From: Cohaesibacter haloalkalitolerans
GTDB lineage: Bacteria; Pseudomonadota; Alphaproteobacteria; Rhizobiales; Cohaesibacteraceae
Assembly: GCF_003574655.1 (NCBI RefSeq)
Contig: NZ_QNUM01000002.1
Span: forward strand, 62,001-126,000
Direction: 5' to 3'
DNA length: 64,000 nt
Part shown: piece by piece, positions 54,533-63,358 of the stretch
Position numbering within the stretch: the first letter of the stretch is position 1
Layout of the letters: each line of letters starts with the position of its first letter
Position numbers and translations under genes: made by a program
Notes under the pieces: model-generated
What the model was told of the DNA's origin: nothing
The model's input: the letters and a program-made list of their open reading frames with translations, nothing else
Database searches by the model: none

Positions 54533-54760
54533 TGTCATCACTCCATCGCTTGTCGAAGTCAGGCAGTTGCGCTTTGCCTTCGATTCTGTTAGCGCTTTGT
54601 TCTATTGGAATGATGCGATATTAAAAAGAACATATCAAGAACAAATTTGATTTGTCCGCTATCGGACGAGGCCCAGAAGATGGAGGGAGCATCTCCCCCC
54701 AACACAGAGGAAGCGGCGCGAAGTTCGGAGAACTTCGGCGACTGTCGATCGCTTCAGATG

Positions 54761-55090
54761 CTATTCGTTGAAGGTGAAGGTCCCGATCTTGCAAACATCG
54801 ACATCTTCCTTGGTGAGTTGATCGCCATCTTCGAACACAGCCAGGAAGTCGAACATGCAGTTTCCGGTCCCGTCATCAAAGTTGACGTCGATGGCATCAC
54901 CATGATTGAGGCGCTGACCACCCAGAATATTTTCTTCCCAGTCCTCGGTTCCGCTGTTGGATCCATAGAATTCAACAATCGCATAGCCGGTCTCATTCTT
55001 GATCGTGACCTTGCGGTCTGCGGCCTGTGCGGAAACGCTTGAAGCAACGGCCAGACCAAGAAGGGATGCTGCAAGGATATAGTTTTTCAT
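54761..55090 (-). CDS. Small secreted protein of unknown function
   Basis: 109 residues with a clear signal peptide (MKNYILAASLLGLAVASSVS, cleavage near AQA). The mature part has NETGYAIVEFYGSNSG, then DWEENILGG and two cysteines (GNCMFDF, DVCKIG), probably a disulfide. Related small secreted proteins with an asparagine-glycine strand and DWEExxLG motif occur in Rhizobiales, without known function. GGAGACC before the ATG at 55090 supports the start. Confidence 0.7.
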   Translation of the reverse strand: MKNYILAASLLGLAVASSVSAQAADRKVTIKNETGYAIVEFYGSNSGTEDWEENILGGQRLNHGDAIDVNFDDGTGNCMFDFLAVFEDGDQLTKEDVDVCKIGTFTFNE

Positions 55091-55495
55091 GAAAAAGGTC
55101 TCCAATCCCTTCGCAAAGCGCATGCAAAAGCGACCTTGCCCGGGTCGTTTGAAATATCAGACAGGTCTCCGCGCAAGAACAGACATGTACATTAAAAGTG
55201 TTTTAAACTCTGAGGTTTAACGGAGGTTGCATTGATTAGATTCCACAAAACCGGGCATTCGGCAACCTGTTTTGCCAGCTTCTCCTCTATAGACCCCTTG
55301 AGCAGACATGCAGCATTGTGCCCTTTTCTGCAAACAAAGCCTCGAAGATGCCTTCAATGAGCCATTTTGTTGCATTCATAAAAGGACTTGTTCACGTGTT
55401 GTTATTAAGGTGGGCGCGAACTATGTTTGATTCGACGCCCGGTTTGAGCCAGATGCCAAAAGGGCATAGTCAATTGCCATATGGGAGTTCGCACC
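55091..55495. other. Non-coding gap upstream of the ClpP-like gene
   Basis: About 400 bases that must contain divergent promoters of the secreted protein and the ClpP-like gene. I see no operator, repeat or small gene that I can support. Confidence 0.35.
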
Positions 55496-56077
55496 ATGAG
55501 CGAAGAAAATGAGAAAAAGTCGGAAGACTCGATGGGCAAGGATGCGGCCGAGGCCCTGTTCAAATCCCGGTCCGTCTTCATTTACGGTGAAGTCACGCAG
55601 GAAATGGCCCAGAAGGTCAGCGCCCAGTTGATTGCCCTTGCCGCAACAGGAGACGAGGACATCAAGGTCTTCATCAACTCCCCCGGCGGCCATGTCGAAT
55701 CCGGCGACTGCATGCATGACATCATCAAGTTCATCAAGCCGAAGGTCTGGATCATCGGTACCGGCTGGGTCGCATCCGCTGGTGCACTGATCTATATCTC
55801 GGTGCCAGTCGAGCGTCGTCTCTGCCTGCCGAACACCCGCTTCCTGCTGCATCAACCGTCCGGTGGCGCGCGGGGCATGGCATCGGACATCGAAATTCAG
55901 GCCCGCGAAATCATCAAGATGAACGAGCGCCTCAACAAGCTGTTCTCCGAGGCAACCGGTCAGCCGATCGAAAAGATCGCAGCCGATACCGACCGCGATT
56001 ACTGGCTGTCTGCTGAAGAGGCCAAGGATTATGGCCTTGTATCCAGAATCATCACCTCGCACACCGAAATCGGCTAA
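55496..56077 (+). CDS. ClpP-like serine protease subunit
   Basis: 193 residues. The catalytic triad is intact: S94 in [12 protein letters not shown]119 in FLLHQPSGG and D168 in [18 protein letters not shown]. The oligomer-forming [11 protein letters not shown] strand is present. The polar, highly charged N-terminus ([14 protein letters not shown]) is longer than in classical ClpP, and the gene is not next to clpX or lon, so it is probably a second ClpP paralogue. GGGAG nine bases before the ATG at 55496 sets the start. Confidence 0.9.
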   Translation: MSEENEKKSEDSMGKDAAEALFKSRSVFIYGEVTQEMAQKVSAQLIALAATGDEDIKVFINSPGGHVESGDCMHDIIKFIKPKVWIIGTGWVASAGALIYISVPVERRLCLPNTRFLLHQPSGGARGMASDIEIQAREIIKMNERLNKLFSEATGQPIEKIAADTDRDYWLSAEEAKDYGLVSRIITSHTEIG

Positions 56078-56146
56078 GTCGGGGGACCTGCCTTGCGCCC
56101 AATCCAGTGCGCGAGGCGATGAGTTCCGAATGCTTTCACAAATGCC

Positions 56147-56173
56147 TTCTGGCAGGCTTCAGGCCTGCCAGAA
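56147..56173. terminator. Terminator overlapping the end of the DUF1127 gene
   Basis: TTCTGGCAGGC and GCCTGCCAGAA form a perfect eleven-base stem with a five-base loop. The loop contains the DUF1127 stop codon (56159-56161) and the stem encodes its last residues FWQA. On the plus strand it is followed by ATGTTTT and probably ends the clpP-like transcript. Confidence 0.75.
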
Positions 56174-56419
56174 ATGTTTTGCGGCTTCCCTTTCCGCCTG
56201 CTGCCGGGTCAACCCGAAGTCTTCGAGCACCGTGTCGGTAAAGCCGATCGAGTTGAGATCCCGCGCCATCTGCCGACGCTGCCTGTAGCGCCCCAGCCAG
56301 AGCACAAGTCTTTCCTGCATTGTTGCTGGTTTACCGGACCGTCCTGCTGCCTTTTCGATGAGCGCCAGCACTTCCCTGTCGCCGAAGCGGTTGAACTCGC
56401 CTTCAAACGTTGCCTTCAT
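56159..56419 (-). CDS. DUF1127-like small protein
   Basis: 86 residues. The C-terminal half contains RQRRQMARDLNSIGFTDTVLEDFGL, matching the DUF1127 pattern (basic helix, then a D-x-L-x-D-I/F-G-L turn), and ends with the YjiS-like FW. DUF1127 proteins in alphaproteobacteria are often small RNA-binding or stress proteins. A strong AAGGAG ribosome site precedes the ATG. The N-terminal 40 residues are unusual for the short forms. Confidence 0.8.
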   Translation of the reverse strand: MKATFEGEFNRFGDREVLALIEKAAGRSGKPATMQERLVLWLGRYRQRRQMARDLNSIGFTDTVLEDFGLTRQQAEREAAKHFWQA

Positions 56420-56580
56420 GGCCTTCTCCTTGATTGTTATTGTTATCCATTGCCCGTGCTATGCCGACAGGATTTGTCCTGATGCAATTATTGCGCTTTT
56501 TGCACTGTAATAAAATTGAAAAATAGAAACCTTATATGTGAGAAAAAGTGACATGCCCGCCTCTATCGGAGCCCCTTTCC

Positions 56581-57510
56581 ATGGTGCACCTGCCCCCGCT
56601 TGCCTCATTGCTGGCCTTTGACGCTCTCTATCACAGCGGATCGGTGACCGGCGCGGCCCATCAGCTCGGACGGACCCACAGCGCAGTAAGCAAGCAATTG
56701 CACCAGTTGCAGGATCTCGCTGGCGTCGCATTGTTCGAAAAGCATGGATCGGGCGTCCGGTTGACACCAGAGGGGCAGAAATTTGCCATTGTGGTTTCTG
56801 CGAGCCTTGCCGACATCCGCAGGGGCTACGCCGAGGTGACGCGCAGCCGGAAGCAACAGACGGTTTCCATCAAGGTCAGTTCAACCTTTGCCCGCGTCTG
56901 GGCGATACCGATTGTGGCCCGGTTCAACCGGCATCATCCCGATATCGAGATCCAGATCACCCTGACCGTGCCGCAAAATTCCCATGCCATCGATGGCTCT
57001 GTCGATCTGGTGCTCAGTTGGGACCGACTGGTAAGCCCGATGGAGGCCCATCCGAATGCCACCACCTTGGGAGATGTGCATATCGGGCCCGTCCTGTCTC
57101 CGACCTATGGCTACAGCATCGAGGGCGGTGCCTTCCGCTTTCGCACCCGGATCAACCGGCGCGGATCGGAAACAGGGTGGGAGCGCTGGTCCGAACTGAC
57201 TGGCCTCAGGATCGTGAGCGAAACCCAGCAGACCTTCGAGCTGGCAGGGCTTGCCTATGAAGCTGCCGAGCGAGGCATGGGCGTGGCGCTTGCGCCGAAG
57301 TTTCTGGTCGAGAAGGAGCTGAAGTCGGGGACCCTTGTTGCCCCTGCCGGTTTCTACTGCTTCCGGGAAGGACTGGTGGTGCGGCCCTCCTCGGAGCGCC
57401 CTCAGCCCAGCCCCGCAGCCCGGATCTTCCTGGACTGGCTGTCGAGCCATGGACGATTGGGTGACGACGGTTATCTGGCCGCTGACGTGCTGGACCCGGT
57501 GTGGGGTTAG
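56581..57510 (+). CDS. LysR-family transcriptional regulator
   Basis: 309 residues. The winged helix is seen as LLAFDALYHSGSVTGAAHQL and RTHSAVSKQLHQLQDLAGV, then LFEKHGSGVRLTPEGQKF. The substrate-binding half starts near residue 95. The ATG at 56581 is used; a GTG at 56548 would add 11 residues of no recognised domain. It may regulate the PP2C-like gene next to it; the effector is unknown. Confidence 0.92.
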   Translation: MVHLPPLASLLAFDALYHSGSVTGAAHQLGRTHSAVSKQLHQLQDLAGVALFEKHGSGVRLTPEGQKFAIVVSASLADIRRGYAEVTRSRKQQTVSIKVSSTFARVWAIPIVARFNRHHPDIEIQITLTVPQNSHAIDGSVDLVLSWDRLVSPMEAHPNATTLGDVHIGPVLSPTYGYSIEGGAFRFRTRINRRGSETGWERWSELTGLRIVSETQQTFELAGLAYEAAERGMGVALAPKFLVEKELKSGTLVAPAGFYCFREGLVVRPSSERPQPSPAARIFLDWLSSHGRLGDDGYLAADVLDPVWG

Positions 57511-57564
57511 TGCCACGATCTCACAGAAAGGCATCACACAGGCACCGTGCAAGGGAAACAGGCG

Positions 57565-58368
57565 ATGACATTCACTATTCTGGAACAATTCAGTTGCGGC
57601 AAGTCCGTCAGCGGATACACCGAGGACCGCGTTGTACTGTCCGACCATCATTTCGGCATATTGGATGGTTCGCGCGGGCCAGCGGTTTCCGGCCCGGATG
57701 TCATCACGGCCCTGCTCGACGCAGCCAAAGCCCTCATCGAGGCAATGCCATCGGACATCACGCTGCCCGCTTTGACAGAGGCATTGACCGGGCTGGCCGT
57801 TGATCACAAGAAAGCGGCAGGACTGAAAGACTTTCGGACAACCGGCGGCTTTGTCTTCTGTCTTTTCTCGCAATATCACCAAGAAATCTGGCGGATTGGC
57901 GACTGCAAATTTCGCAATGCGGGACAGGAAAACGCCGTGTTCTGGCAGACGGAGGAGATCTGCGCCAAGGCACGCGCGCTCAAGATCAATGCGCTATTGC
58001 AAGATGGCCATGAGGCCGATGCCATCATGGCCCGCCCTGACTATGACCATCTGATCGATGATCTGCTGCTGGACGAGGCGCGCTTCCTGAACCGGCAGGA
58101 CAACGCCTTCAGCTTTGGCGCGATCAACGGGCAAGGCGTGCCGGACGTGTATAGGGAGAGCTTTCCGGCCCGATCCGGCAGGCTGGTCATCACGTCGGAC
58201 GGCTACCCCAGTGTTCTTGACACACTCGATGAGTGCGAGCAGGAACTGTCCCGCCTGCTGATGATCGATCCGCTCTGCATTGCTGAAAACCTGCAATGCA
58301 AGGGGCTCGGCCCGGCGCGCCATTCCTTCGATGACCGGTCGCTGATTGCCGCCGACCTGACGCTCTGA
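57565..58368 (+). CDS. Divergent PP2C (PPM)-fold phosphatase-like protein
   Basis: 267 residues. I assign it by the spacing of PPM metal motifs rather than by overall identity: FGILDGSRGP (matching FDGHGG), TTGGFVFCLFSQYHQEIWRI followed by GDCKF (matching the GDS strand), RLVITSDGYPSVLD (matching the SDG loop) and the terminal DDRSLIAADL (matching the DNxT strand). All four metal-binding aspartates have a candidate. A role in signalling is inferred. The start at 57565 follows AAGGGAAACAGG; a GTG 18 bases upstream is an alternative. Confidence 0.62.
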   Translation: MTFTILEQFSCGKSVSGYTEDRVVLSDHHFGILDGSRGPAVSGPDVITALLDAAKALIEAMPSDITLPALTEALTGLAVDHKKAAGLKDFRTTGGFVFCLFSQYHQEIWRIGDCKFRNAGQENAVFWQTEEICAKARALKINALLQDGHEADAIMARPDYDHLIDDLLLDEARFLNRQDNAFSFGAINGQGVPDVYRESFPARSGRLVITSDGYPSVLDTLDECEQELSRLLMIDPLCIAENLQCKGLGPARHSFDDRSLIAADLTL

Positions 58369-58405
58369 GCCTTATCCCCTATCTGCTCCTGCCCCTCGCA
58401 GCGCA

Positions 58406-59344
58406 TCACAGCGTGGGGTGGAAGCCCAGATAGATGGAGAAAATCGCCAGACTGACCACCGTAGAGACCGCCAGTGCGTTGATCACATAGGCCTTCTCGT
58501 GTTCGGTTGCCTTCTGCATGAACAGCGGAATGATGAAGGGTGGCGGCAGGATCATCAAGGTGAAGAAGGCCATCTGGAAGGGCGCCCCGAGCCCGAGCAG
58601 ACCATCGAGCACAAGGCTGTTGAGCAGCAGGGCCAGCGGCACCAGAATGCCATAGCGCAAGGCGACCAGTTTCAGCACATCGCCAAGGCCTTCACGATGA
58701 ATGCGAATGCCATAGCCCACCACCAGCAGGATGAGTGGAATGGCCATGCCCGCCAGCAGTTTCATGGTGCCATAGAGGCTGGCCAGCACCGGCGTGGTCT
58801 TGATGGTCTCTGACAGGCCGAGCCCGTTGCAGACAAGACCCGCTACCAGCCCGATCACCACCGGCGAGGTGACAAACATCTTGAGGATGGCTGCAGGATC
58901 GCTCCGCCCATCGCGGCGGATCATCAGCATGGGAGCAAAAATGAACCAGATGAACAGCTCGTGCGCCAGATCGACCACCGCGATATAGCCCACGGCCTGC
59001 AGACCATAGGCACCACCGAACAGGCTCACCCCAAGCATGCCATATTCAAAGCCGGTCATCAGGAACGGGAAGTATGGGTGTCCGGGCGCGAGCTTCGGCC
59101 CGACCAGACGCCCAAGACCATAGAGCCCGCCGCAAATGGCTGCCGTTACCACAAACATCCCCAGATAGGATGCCTTCATCTCCATGTCGAGAAAGACCGT
59201 GAACAGCACGCTGGGCAAGACCAGATTGACCACCAGCCGGGTCAGCCCCTCCATGATCTCGGCGGACAGGACCTTGAGCAGGCGCAACGACATGCCAGCC
59301 AGAATGAGAAACAGAATTGGCAGGATCTGATCGAGCACAGACAT
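58406..59344 (-). CDS. AEC-family (auxin efflux carrier-like) transporter
   Basis: 312 residues with ten helices in two inverted five-helix repeats, the AEC plan. A conserved proline in VVNLVLPSVLFTVFLDM and the C-terminal LPPPFIIPLFMQKATEHEKA are characteristic. Likely a carboxylate exporter; the substrate is unknown. It is convergent with the PP2C-like gene. Confidence 0.9.
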   Translation of the reverse strand: MSVLDQILPILFLILAGMSLRLLKVLSAEIMEGLTRLVVNLVLPSVLFTVFLDMEMKASYLGMFVVTAAICGGLYGLGRLVGPKLAPGHPYFPFLMTGFEYGMLGVSLFGGAYGLQAVGYIAVVDLAHELFIWFIFAPMLMIRRDGRSDPAAILKMFVTSPVVIGLVAGLVCNGLGLSETIKTTPVLASLYGTMKLLAGMAIPLILLVVGYGIRIHREGLGDVLKLVALRYGILVPLALLLNSLVLDGLLGLGAPFQMAFFTLMILPPPFIIPLFMQKATEHEKAYVINALAVSTVVSLAIFSIYLGFHPTL

Positions 59345-59463
59345 GACAACGCCCCTCCCCCGGGCGATCTCTTCCCGCCATGCGTGCGGGACATTGTCAA
59401 TGCTAGTGTCCAGAATGGTCTCTTGGCAAGGGGGACGCAGTCGCCTTCCCCTGCGCTGTTCGG

Positions 59464-59697
59464 CTAACGCCTCTCGCGGAAATCGCCGGTTTCGGGGTCT
59501 TCTTCAAGATCGATGATATCGGCCTCGCGCTCGGCCCTTGCACGGTCTTCCCTGATGGCTTCAGCCTGTCGCTGCTGCACCTCGGCCTCACGGCGCCGGT
59601 TGAGTTCGGTGCCCTGGGCGCGGATCTTGACCAGCAGTTTCGATATGATCCAGAGCGCGGCCAATGCGGCCAGCATTACCATCAGTTTCGCAATCAA
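59464..59697 (-). CDS. Small membrane protein next to S49 peptidase
   Basis: 77 residues with a single N-terminal hydrophobic helix (MVMLAALAALWIISKLLV) followed by an extended charged, helical tail rich in Arg and Glu (AIREDRARAEREADIIDLEE). The start is taken as the TTG at 59697, nine bases after AGGGAG; an ATG at 59682 is possible but lacks a ribosome site. In Rhizobiales such a gene often sits between the S49 peptidase and glyS; glyS is not here. Function unknown. Confidence 0.65.
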   Translation of the reverse strand: MIAKLMVMLAALAALWIISKLLVKIRAQGTELNRRREAEVQQRQAEAIREDRARAEREADIIDLEEDPETGDFRERR

Positions 59698-59921
59698 CGG
59701 CGCTCTCCCTCTCTCGGCGGCCAATCCGGATGAACAGGACCGCGATAGCAAACCGCGGCGCCCCTGTCCAGCAGATGTCCTTCAGATGACAAGGTTGGTC
59801 AACAGGGGTTGGCTAACAGGGCGAGCCAACAGGTCATGTCTGAATTTGCTTCGAAATCCGGTCTTCAGCCAGCAAGGTGCAAGGGCCCGACGGCCTTGCC
59901 TCCAGTCATGAGAAGAGAGGA

Positions 59922-60842
59922 TCAGAGCCCGATGCGTGACCAGAGGGCCCGTTCTTCAAGGCTCGCCAGAACCCGCTCGGCGGATAGACCTTCGGCGATG
60001 CGATCAACCGGGTCGCCTGCACTGCCGCTGTGGCTTGATCCCATCGAGAGGGAGCTGGAGTGGAAGAGGCTGAAGAAGCCGGACGGTGGCGCAATCAGCT
60101 TTGTCTTCATGTCTTCGCCATAGCGACGCTTGAGATAGCTGTTCATATCGCCCAGTTCGTCAACCAGACCGTAGTCGAGCGCCTTGTTGCCGGTCCAGAA
60201 CGCACCGGTAAAGAGCTTGTCCTCCGGTTCGGTAAGCTTGTCGCCGCGGCGTCTGCGCACCAGATCCTTGAAGCTTTCGAACAGATCCTGCAGCAGCTCA
60301 TCCAGATGGGCCACATGCTCGGGGTTTTCCGGCTTGAACGGATCAAGCATCGCCTTCTGGGTGCCTGCGGTGTAGATCCGGCGCTCGACGCCGAGCTTGG
60401 CTATGGCGTCCACGAAACCGAAGCCGCCGGACACAACGCCGATGGAGCCCACGATCGAGCTGGGATCGGCGATGATCACGTCACCGGCGACGGCGATCAT
60501 GTAGCCGCCAGAGGCTGCCGCATCCTCACAGAAGACCAGCACGTCTTTGCCCTTTTCGGCGGCGAGCTGGCGGATGCGCTCATGGATGAGGCGACTTTGC
60601 ACGGGCGAACCGCCGGGGCTGTTGATCGAAATGGCGACGGCTGGCGCGTCCTTCATGTCGAAGGCCTTCTGCAACGGCCCGGCAATGGAGGCCATGTTGA
60701 GGCTTGACCGCATGTGGCCGCCATTGCTGACCATGATCGGCCCGACCATGCGCACCACCGGAATGACCACGGGCTCTTTCAACCATTTTTCAGGCAGAAT
60801 GCTCGAAGGAATGACTTTCCTGAGATATTTCATGATTTTCAT
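59922..60842 (-). CDS. S49 family signal-peptide peptidase-like serine protease
   Basis: 306 residues. The Ser-Lys dyad is S111 in EDAAASGGYMIA and K163 in TAGTQKAML. The SINSPGGSPVQS strand is also typical of the SppA/SohB fold. It lacks the second half of long SppA, so it is the short form. A membrane anchor is not obvious beyond the N-terminus. The ATG at 60842 has AGAGG nine bases upstream. Confidence 0.9.
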   Translation of the reverse strand: MKIMKYLRKVIPSSILPEKWLKEPVVIPVVRMVGPIMVSNGGHMRSSLNMASIAGPLQKAFDMKDAPAVAISINSPGGSPVQSRLIHERIRQLAAEKGKDVLVFCEDAAASGGYMIAVAGDVIIADPSSIVGSIGVVSGGFGFVDAIAKLGVERRIYTAGTQKAMLDPFKPENPEHVAHLDELLQDLFESFKDLVRRRRGDKLTEPEDKLFTGAFWTGNKALDYGLVDELGDMNSYLKRRYGEDMKTKLIAPPSGFFSLFHSSSLSMGSSHSGSAGDPVDRIAEGLSAERVLASLEERALWSRIGL

Positions 60843-61125
60843 GGCAGACATCCTCTGGTTCACGGTGATCGACGCGGATCGTTCGCCTTGTTTTGTCTTG
60901 TTTTATCTGGGGCCGACACTGCTGTATTTCCAGTGCGACGCATTCAAAAATTGTGTTGTCAACGCTCTAGCGCAGGAGCCGTTGAGGTTTGGTTGCATTT
61001 TTCTGCAATCTTGCACATTTCGGCCTTTTGGTCTCGCTTTTCCCCTTTTCTTTGCATCGGCGAGAGTCATAAGATGCGCGCGCCGATTGGCACCTACACG
61101 CAGACCAAGTTGGAATTTGGATATC

Positions 61126-62331
61126 ATGAGCACAGAGCTGACCAATGCCGAGATCAACCACCTGATCACCTTCCGGCAGGCACTGCACCGCCGACCCGAC
61201 CTGTCGGGGCAGGAGATGGCGACCGCGCAAAGGGTTGTCGCAGAGCTGGAACAGCTATCGCCGGACCGGATTGTGACCGGGCTCGGCCCATGGGCCGAGC
61301 CCGATGGCACCGCCCTTGGCGGCACCGGTATTGCGGCTCTGTTCGAGTCCGGCAAGGATGGTCCGACGCTGCTGTTTCGCTGCGAACTCGATGGCCTGCC
61401 CATCGAGGAACGGTCCGACGTACCCTATTGCTCGGAGCTTGAGACCAAGGCCCATCTATGCGGCCATGACGGTCACATGGCCATTCTTCTGGCGCTGGCC
61501 ATGCGCCTTGGCAAGCAACGCCCGGCCTCTGGCCGCGTGATACTGGTGTTCCAGCCTGCCGAGGAAACCGGCAAGGGCGCCAGAGCGCTGCTGCAGGATC
61601 CGGAATTTGCCACCCGTCTCCCCAAGCCGGACATGGCCTTTGCCCTTCACAATCTTCCCGGCCTCGGGCTTGGCAGCGTGGCGCTTAAATCCGGCGCCAT
61701 GTGCTGTGCCTCTCGCGGCATCCGCATTCAGCTGGAAGGCAAGACCTCACATGCCTCAATGCCACAGGACGGGATCTCTCCGGTCGAAGCTATGATGACC
61801 ATTGCCGCAGGCCTCAACGGCCTGTCGAATGGCCTTGATGCGGGGCAGGAACTCGATACCAGCTACAAGCTTGTAACCATCACCCACATGAGCGTCGGCG
61901 AACCCTGCTTCGGCGTGGCCCCCGGCGCAGGTGAAATCTGGGCGACGCTGCGCACGGTCACCGACGACGTGATGGGGGGGCTGGTCAAGGCAGCCGAAAC
62001 GCTGGCCAGCAATGCCGCCAAGACTGCCGGTCTTTCCCTGCACATCGAAGAAGACGACGTCTTTGACGCCTGCACAAATGCACAAGAGACCACCGCGATG
62101 GTGGCAAAGGCTCTTGCGGCGGAAGGCATCCGCACCGAGGAACAGACCGAGCCGATGCGCTGGTCGGAGGATTTCGGCCAGTTCGGCCATCACTGTCCCT
62201 CTACCCTGTTCGTGCTCGGCTCGGGCATCGATCAGCCGCAATTGCACAACCCGGATTTCGACTTCCCCGATGCCCTGACGCCTGTCGGGGCCCGCATCTT
62301 CGAGCGCATCATCCGTGATCGGCTGGGCTGA
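61126..62331 (+). CDS. M20-family amidohydrolase/peptidase
   Basis: 401 residues. The metal-binding motif is HLCGHDGHMAILLALAMRLG, the next VFQPAEETGKGARALLQDP, and the C-terminal histidine block is SEDFGQFGHHC. This is the N-acyl-amino-acid (hippurate-like) amidohydrolase group. The ATG at 61126 begins at the conserved N-terminus (NAEINHLITFRQALHRRPDL). Its stop overlaps the start of the GNAT gene by one base (TGATG), so the two are coupled. Confidence 0.93.
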   Translation: MSTELTNAEINHLITFRQALHRRPDLSGQEMATAQRVVAELEQLSPDRIVTGLGPWAEPDGTALGGTGIAALFESGKDGPTLLFRCELDGLPIEERSDVPYCSELETKAHLCGHDGHMAILLALAMRLGKQRPASGRVILVFQPAEETGKGARALLQDPEFATRLPKPDMAFALHNLPGLGLGSVALKSGAMCCASRGIRIQLEGKTSHASMPQDGISPVEAMMTIAAGLNGLSNGLDAGQELDTSYKLVTITHMSVGEPCFGVAPGAGEIWATLRTVTDDVMGGLVKAAETLASNAAKTAGLSLHIEEDDVFDACTNAQETTAMVAKALAAEGIRTEEQTEPMRWSEDFGQFGHHCPSTLFVLGSGIDQPQLHNPDFDFPDALTPVGARIFERIIRDRLG

Positions 62332-62852
62332 TGGTGATCAGGCCCGCACAACCCGAGGACGCCAGCGCTCTGGCCGCCCTCAGCCTTGAAGTGTGGCTGC
62401 ACACCTATTGCCGCCCCGGCATCCCGCCGGTCTTTGCCAGTTATGCGCTGGAGACATTCACAAAGGCCAATCTGGAAGCACAGACTGCCGATCCCGATCG
62501 CCATTTTCTGGTCGACGCCGTGCCCTACGCCGGGCAGGACGGGCTGCGGGGCTACCTCAGCTGGTGCTGCCCGACCGACCTGCCACAGCCTAACTGTCCA
62601 AAGAGCGAGATCGATACGCTCTATATACGGGAACGGCACAAGGGACAGGGCGTCGGGTCGGCGCTGCTCAAGGCCTGTTATCAGTCCATGGCAGGCGCGG
62701 GACACACGGCGGCATTCCTCCGGGTCAACGCGGAAAACCGCGAAGCCATCACCTTTTATGAGCGCAAGGGCTTCGAGACAATCGGCGAAACATGGTTCGG
62801 GATAGAAGGTGAGCGCTATCTCAATTTCGTCATGCGAAAAGGGTTTGTCTGA
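62331..62852 (+). CDS. GNAT-family acetyltransferase
   Basis: 173 residues. It has an N-terminal RPAQPEDASALAALSLEVWL helix, the acetyl-CoA loop YIRERHKGQGVGSALLKACY and the closing VNAENREAITFYERKGFETI. It shares an operon with an M20 amidohydrolase, suggesting that it acts on related amino-acid compounds, perhaps as the opposite reaction (acylation against deacylation); this is inference. Confidence 0.9.
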   Translation: MVIRPAQPEDASALAALSLEVWLHTYCRPGIPPVFASYALETFTKANLEAQTADPDRHFLVDAVPYAGQDGLRGYLSWCCPTDLPQPNCPKSEIDTLYIRERHKGQGVGSALLKACYQSMAGAGHTAAFLRVNAENREAITFYERKGFETIGETWFGIEGERYLNFVMRKGFV

Positions 62853-62856
62853 AACT

Positions 62857-63246
62857 TCAGAAAAGTGGCTCGCCTGTGGCCGGGTCAGTCCGCAGTTCGG
62901 TGCTGCGCCGCGATGTCATTTCGCTCAGGCATGACAGATGGGCCAGACCTGCCATTGATCCGCCGCGAAATGTGTCGGCCACCCGCGCACATTCGGCTTC
63001 GCGATAGGGAATCCATGCCCGCTGGGTGTCGCGTAGCAACAGCTTGCCCGGCTCATCAAGCATCGAACGCAGTTGCTGATAAACATCATTCAGCTCGTCA
63101 TCAGCTTTCTGATAATCGATTGCCGCGCATTCGCTCATATCGACGGTGGTCACCGGGTTTTGACAGTCCAGCGCATAGGCAGATGCTGTCATGGTCAGAC
63201 TGGATGCGAGTGCGAGAATAAACCGGGTTCGTCCATGGCCAGTCAT
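62857..63246 (-). CDS. LprI-like (DUF1311) secreted protein
   Basis: 129 residues with a signal peptide (RFILALASSLTMTASAYA) and the LprI/DUF1311 pattern: paired cysteines in ALDCQNPVTTVDMSECAAID and helical YQKADDELNDVYQQLRSM, then AWIPYREAECA with a third and fourth cysteine. Relatives inhibit lysozyme, but others have no known role. AAGGGG seven bases before the ATG at 63246 supports the start; upstream in-frame codons reach far into unrelated sequence. Confidence 0.88.
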   Translation of the reverse strand: MTGHGRTRFILALASSLTMTASAYALDCQNPVTTVDMSECAAIDYQKADDELNDVYQQLRSMLDEPGKLLLRDTQRAWIPYREAECARVADTFRGGSMAGLAHLSCLSEMTSRRSTELRTDPATGEPLF

Positions 63247-63358
63247 TGTATGCCCCTTTGCTGCTGTGCCTGAAAAGAGACCGTCTCTGTTCGCCGCCAT
63301 CATACAGCACGGATAGCTAAATCCATAGCGCCGAAAGGCCCGGGCGGGAATTCGACTC

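Noticed and set aside
60547-61125. N-terminal extension of the M20 amidohydrolase frame
   Set aside because: The extra 193 codons overlap the S49 peptidase gene in antisense; the family N-terminus begins at 61126.
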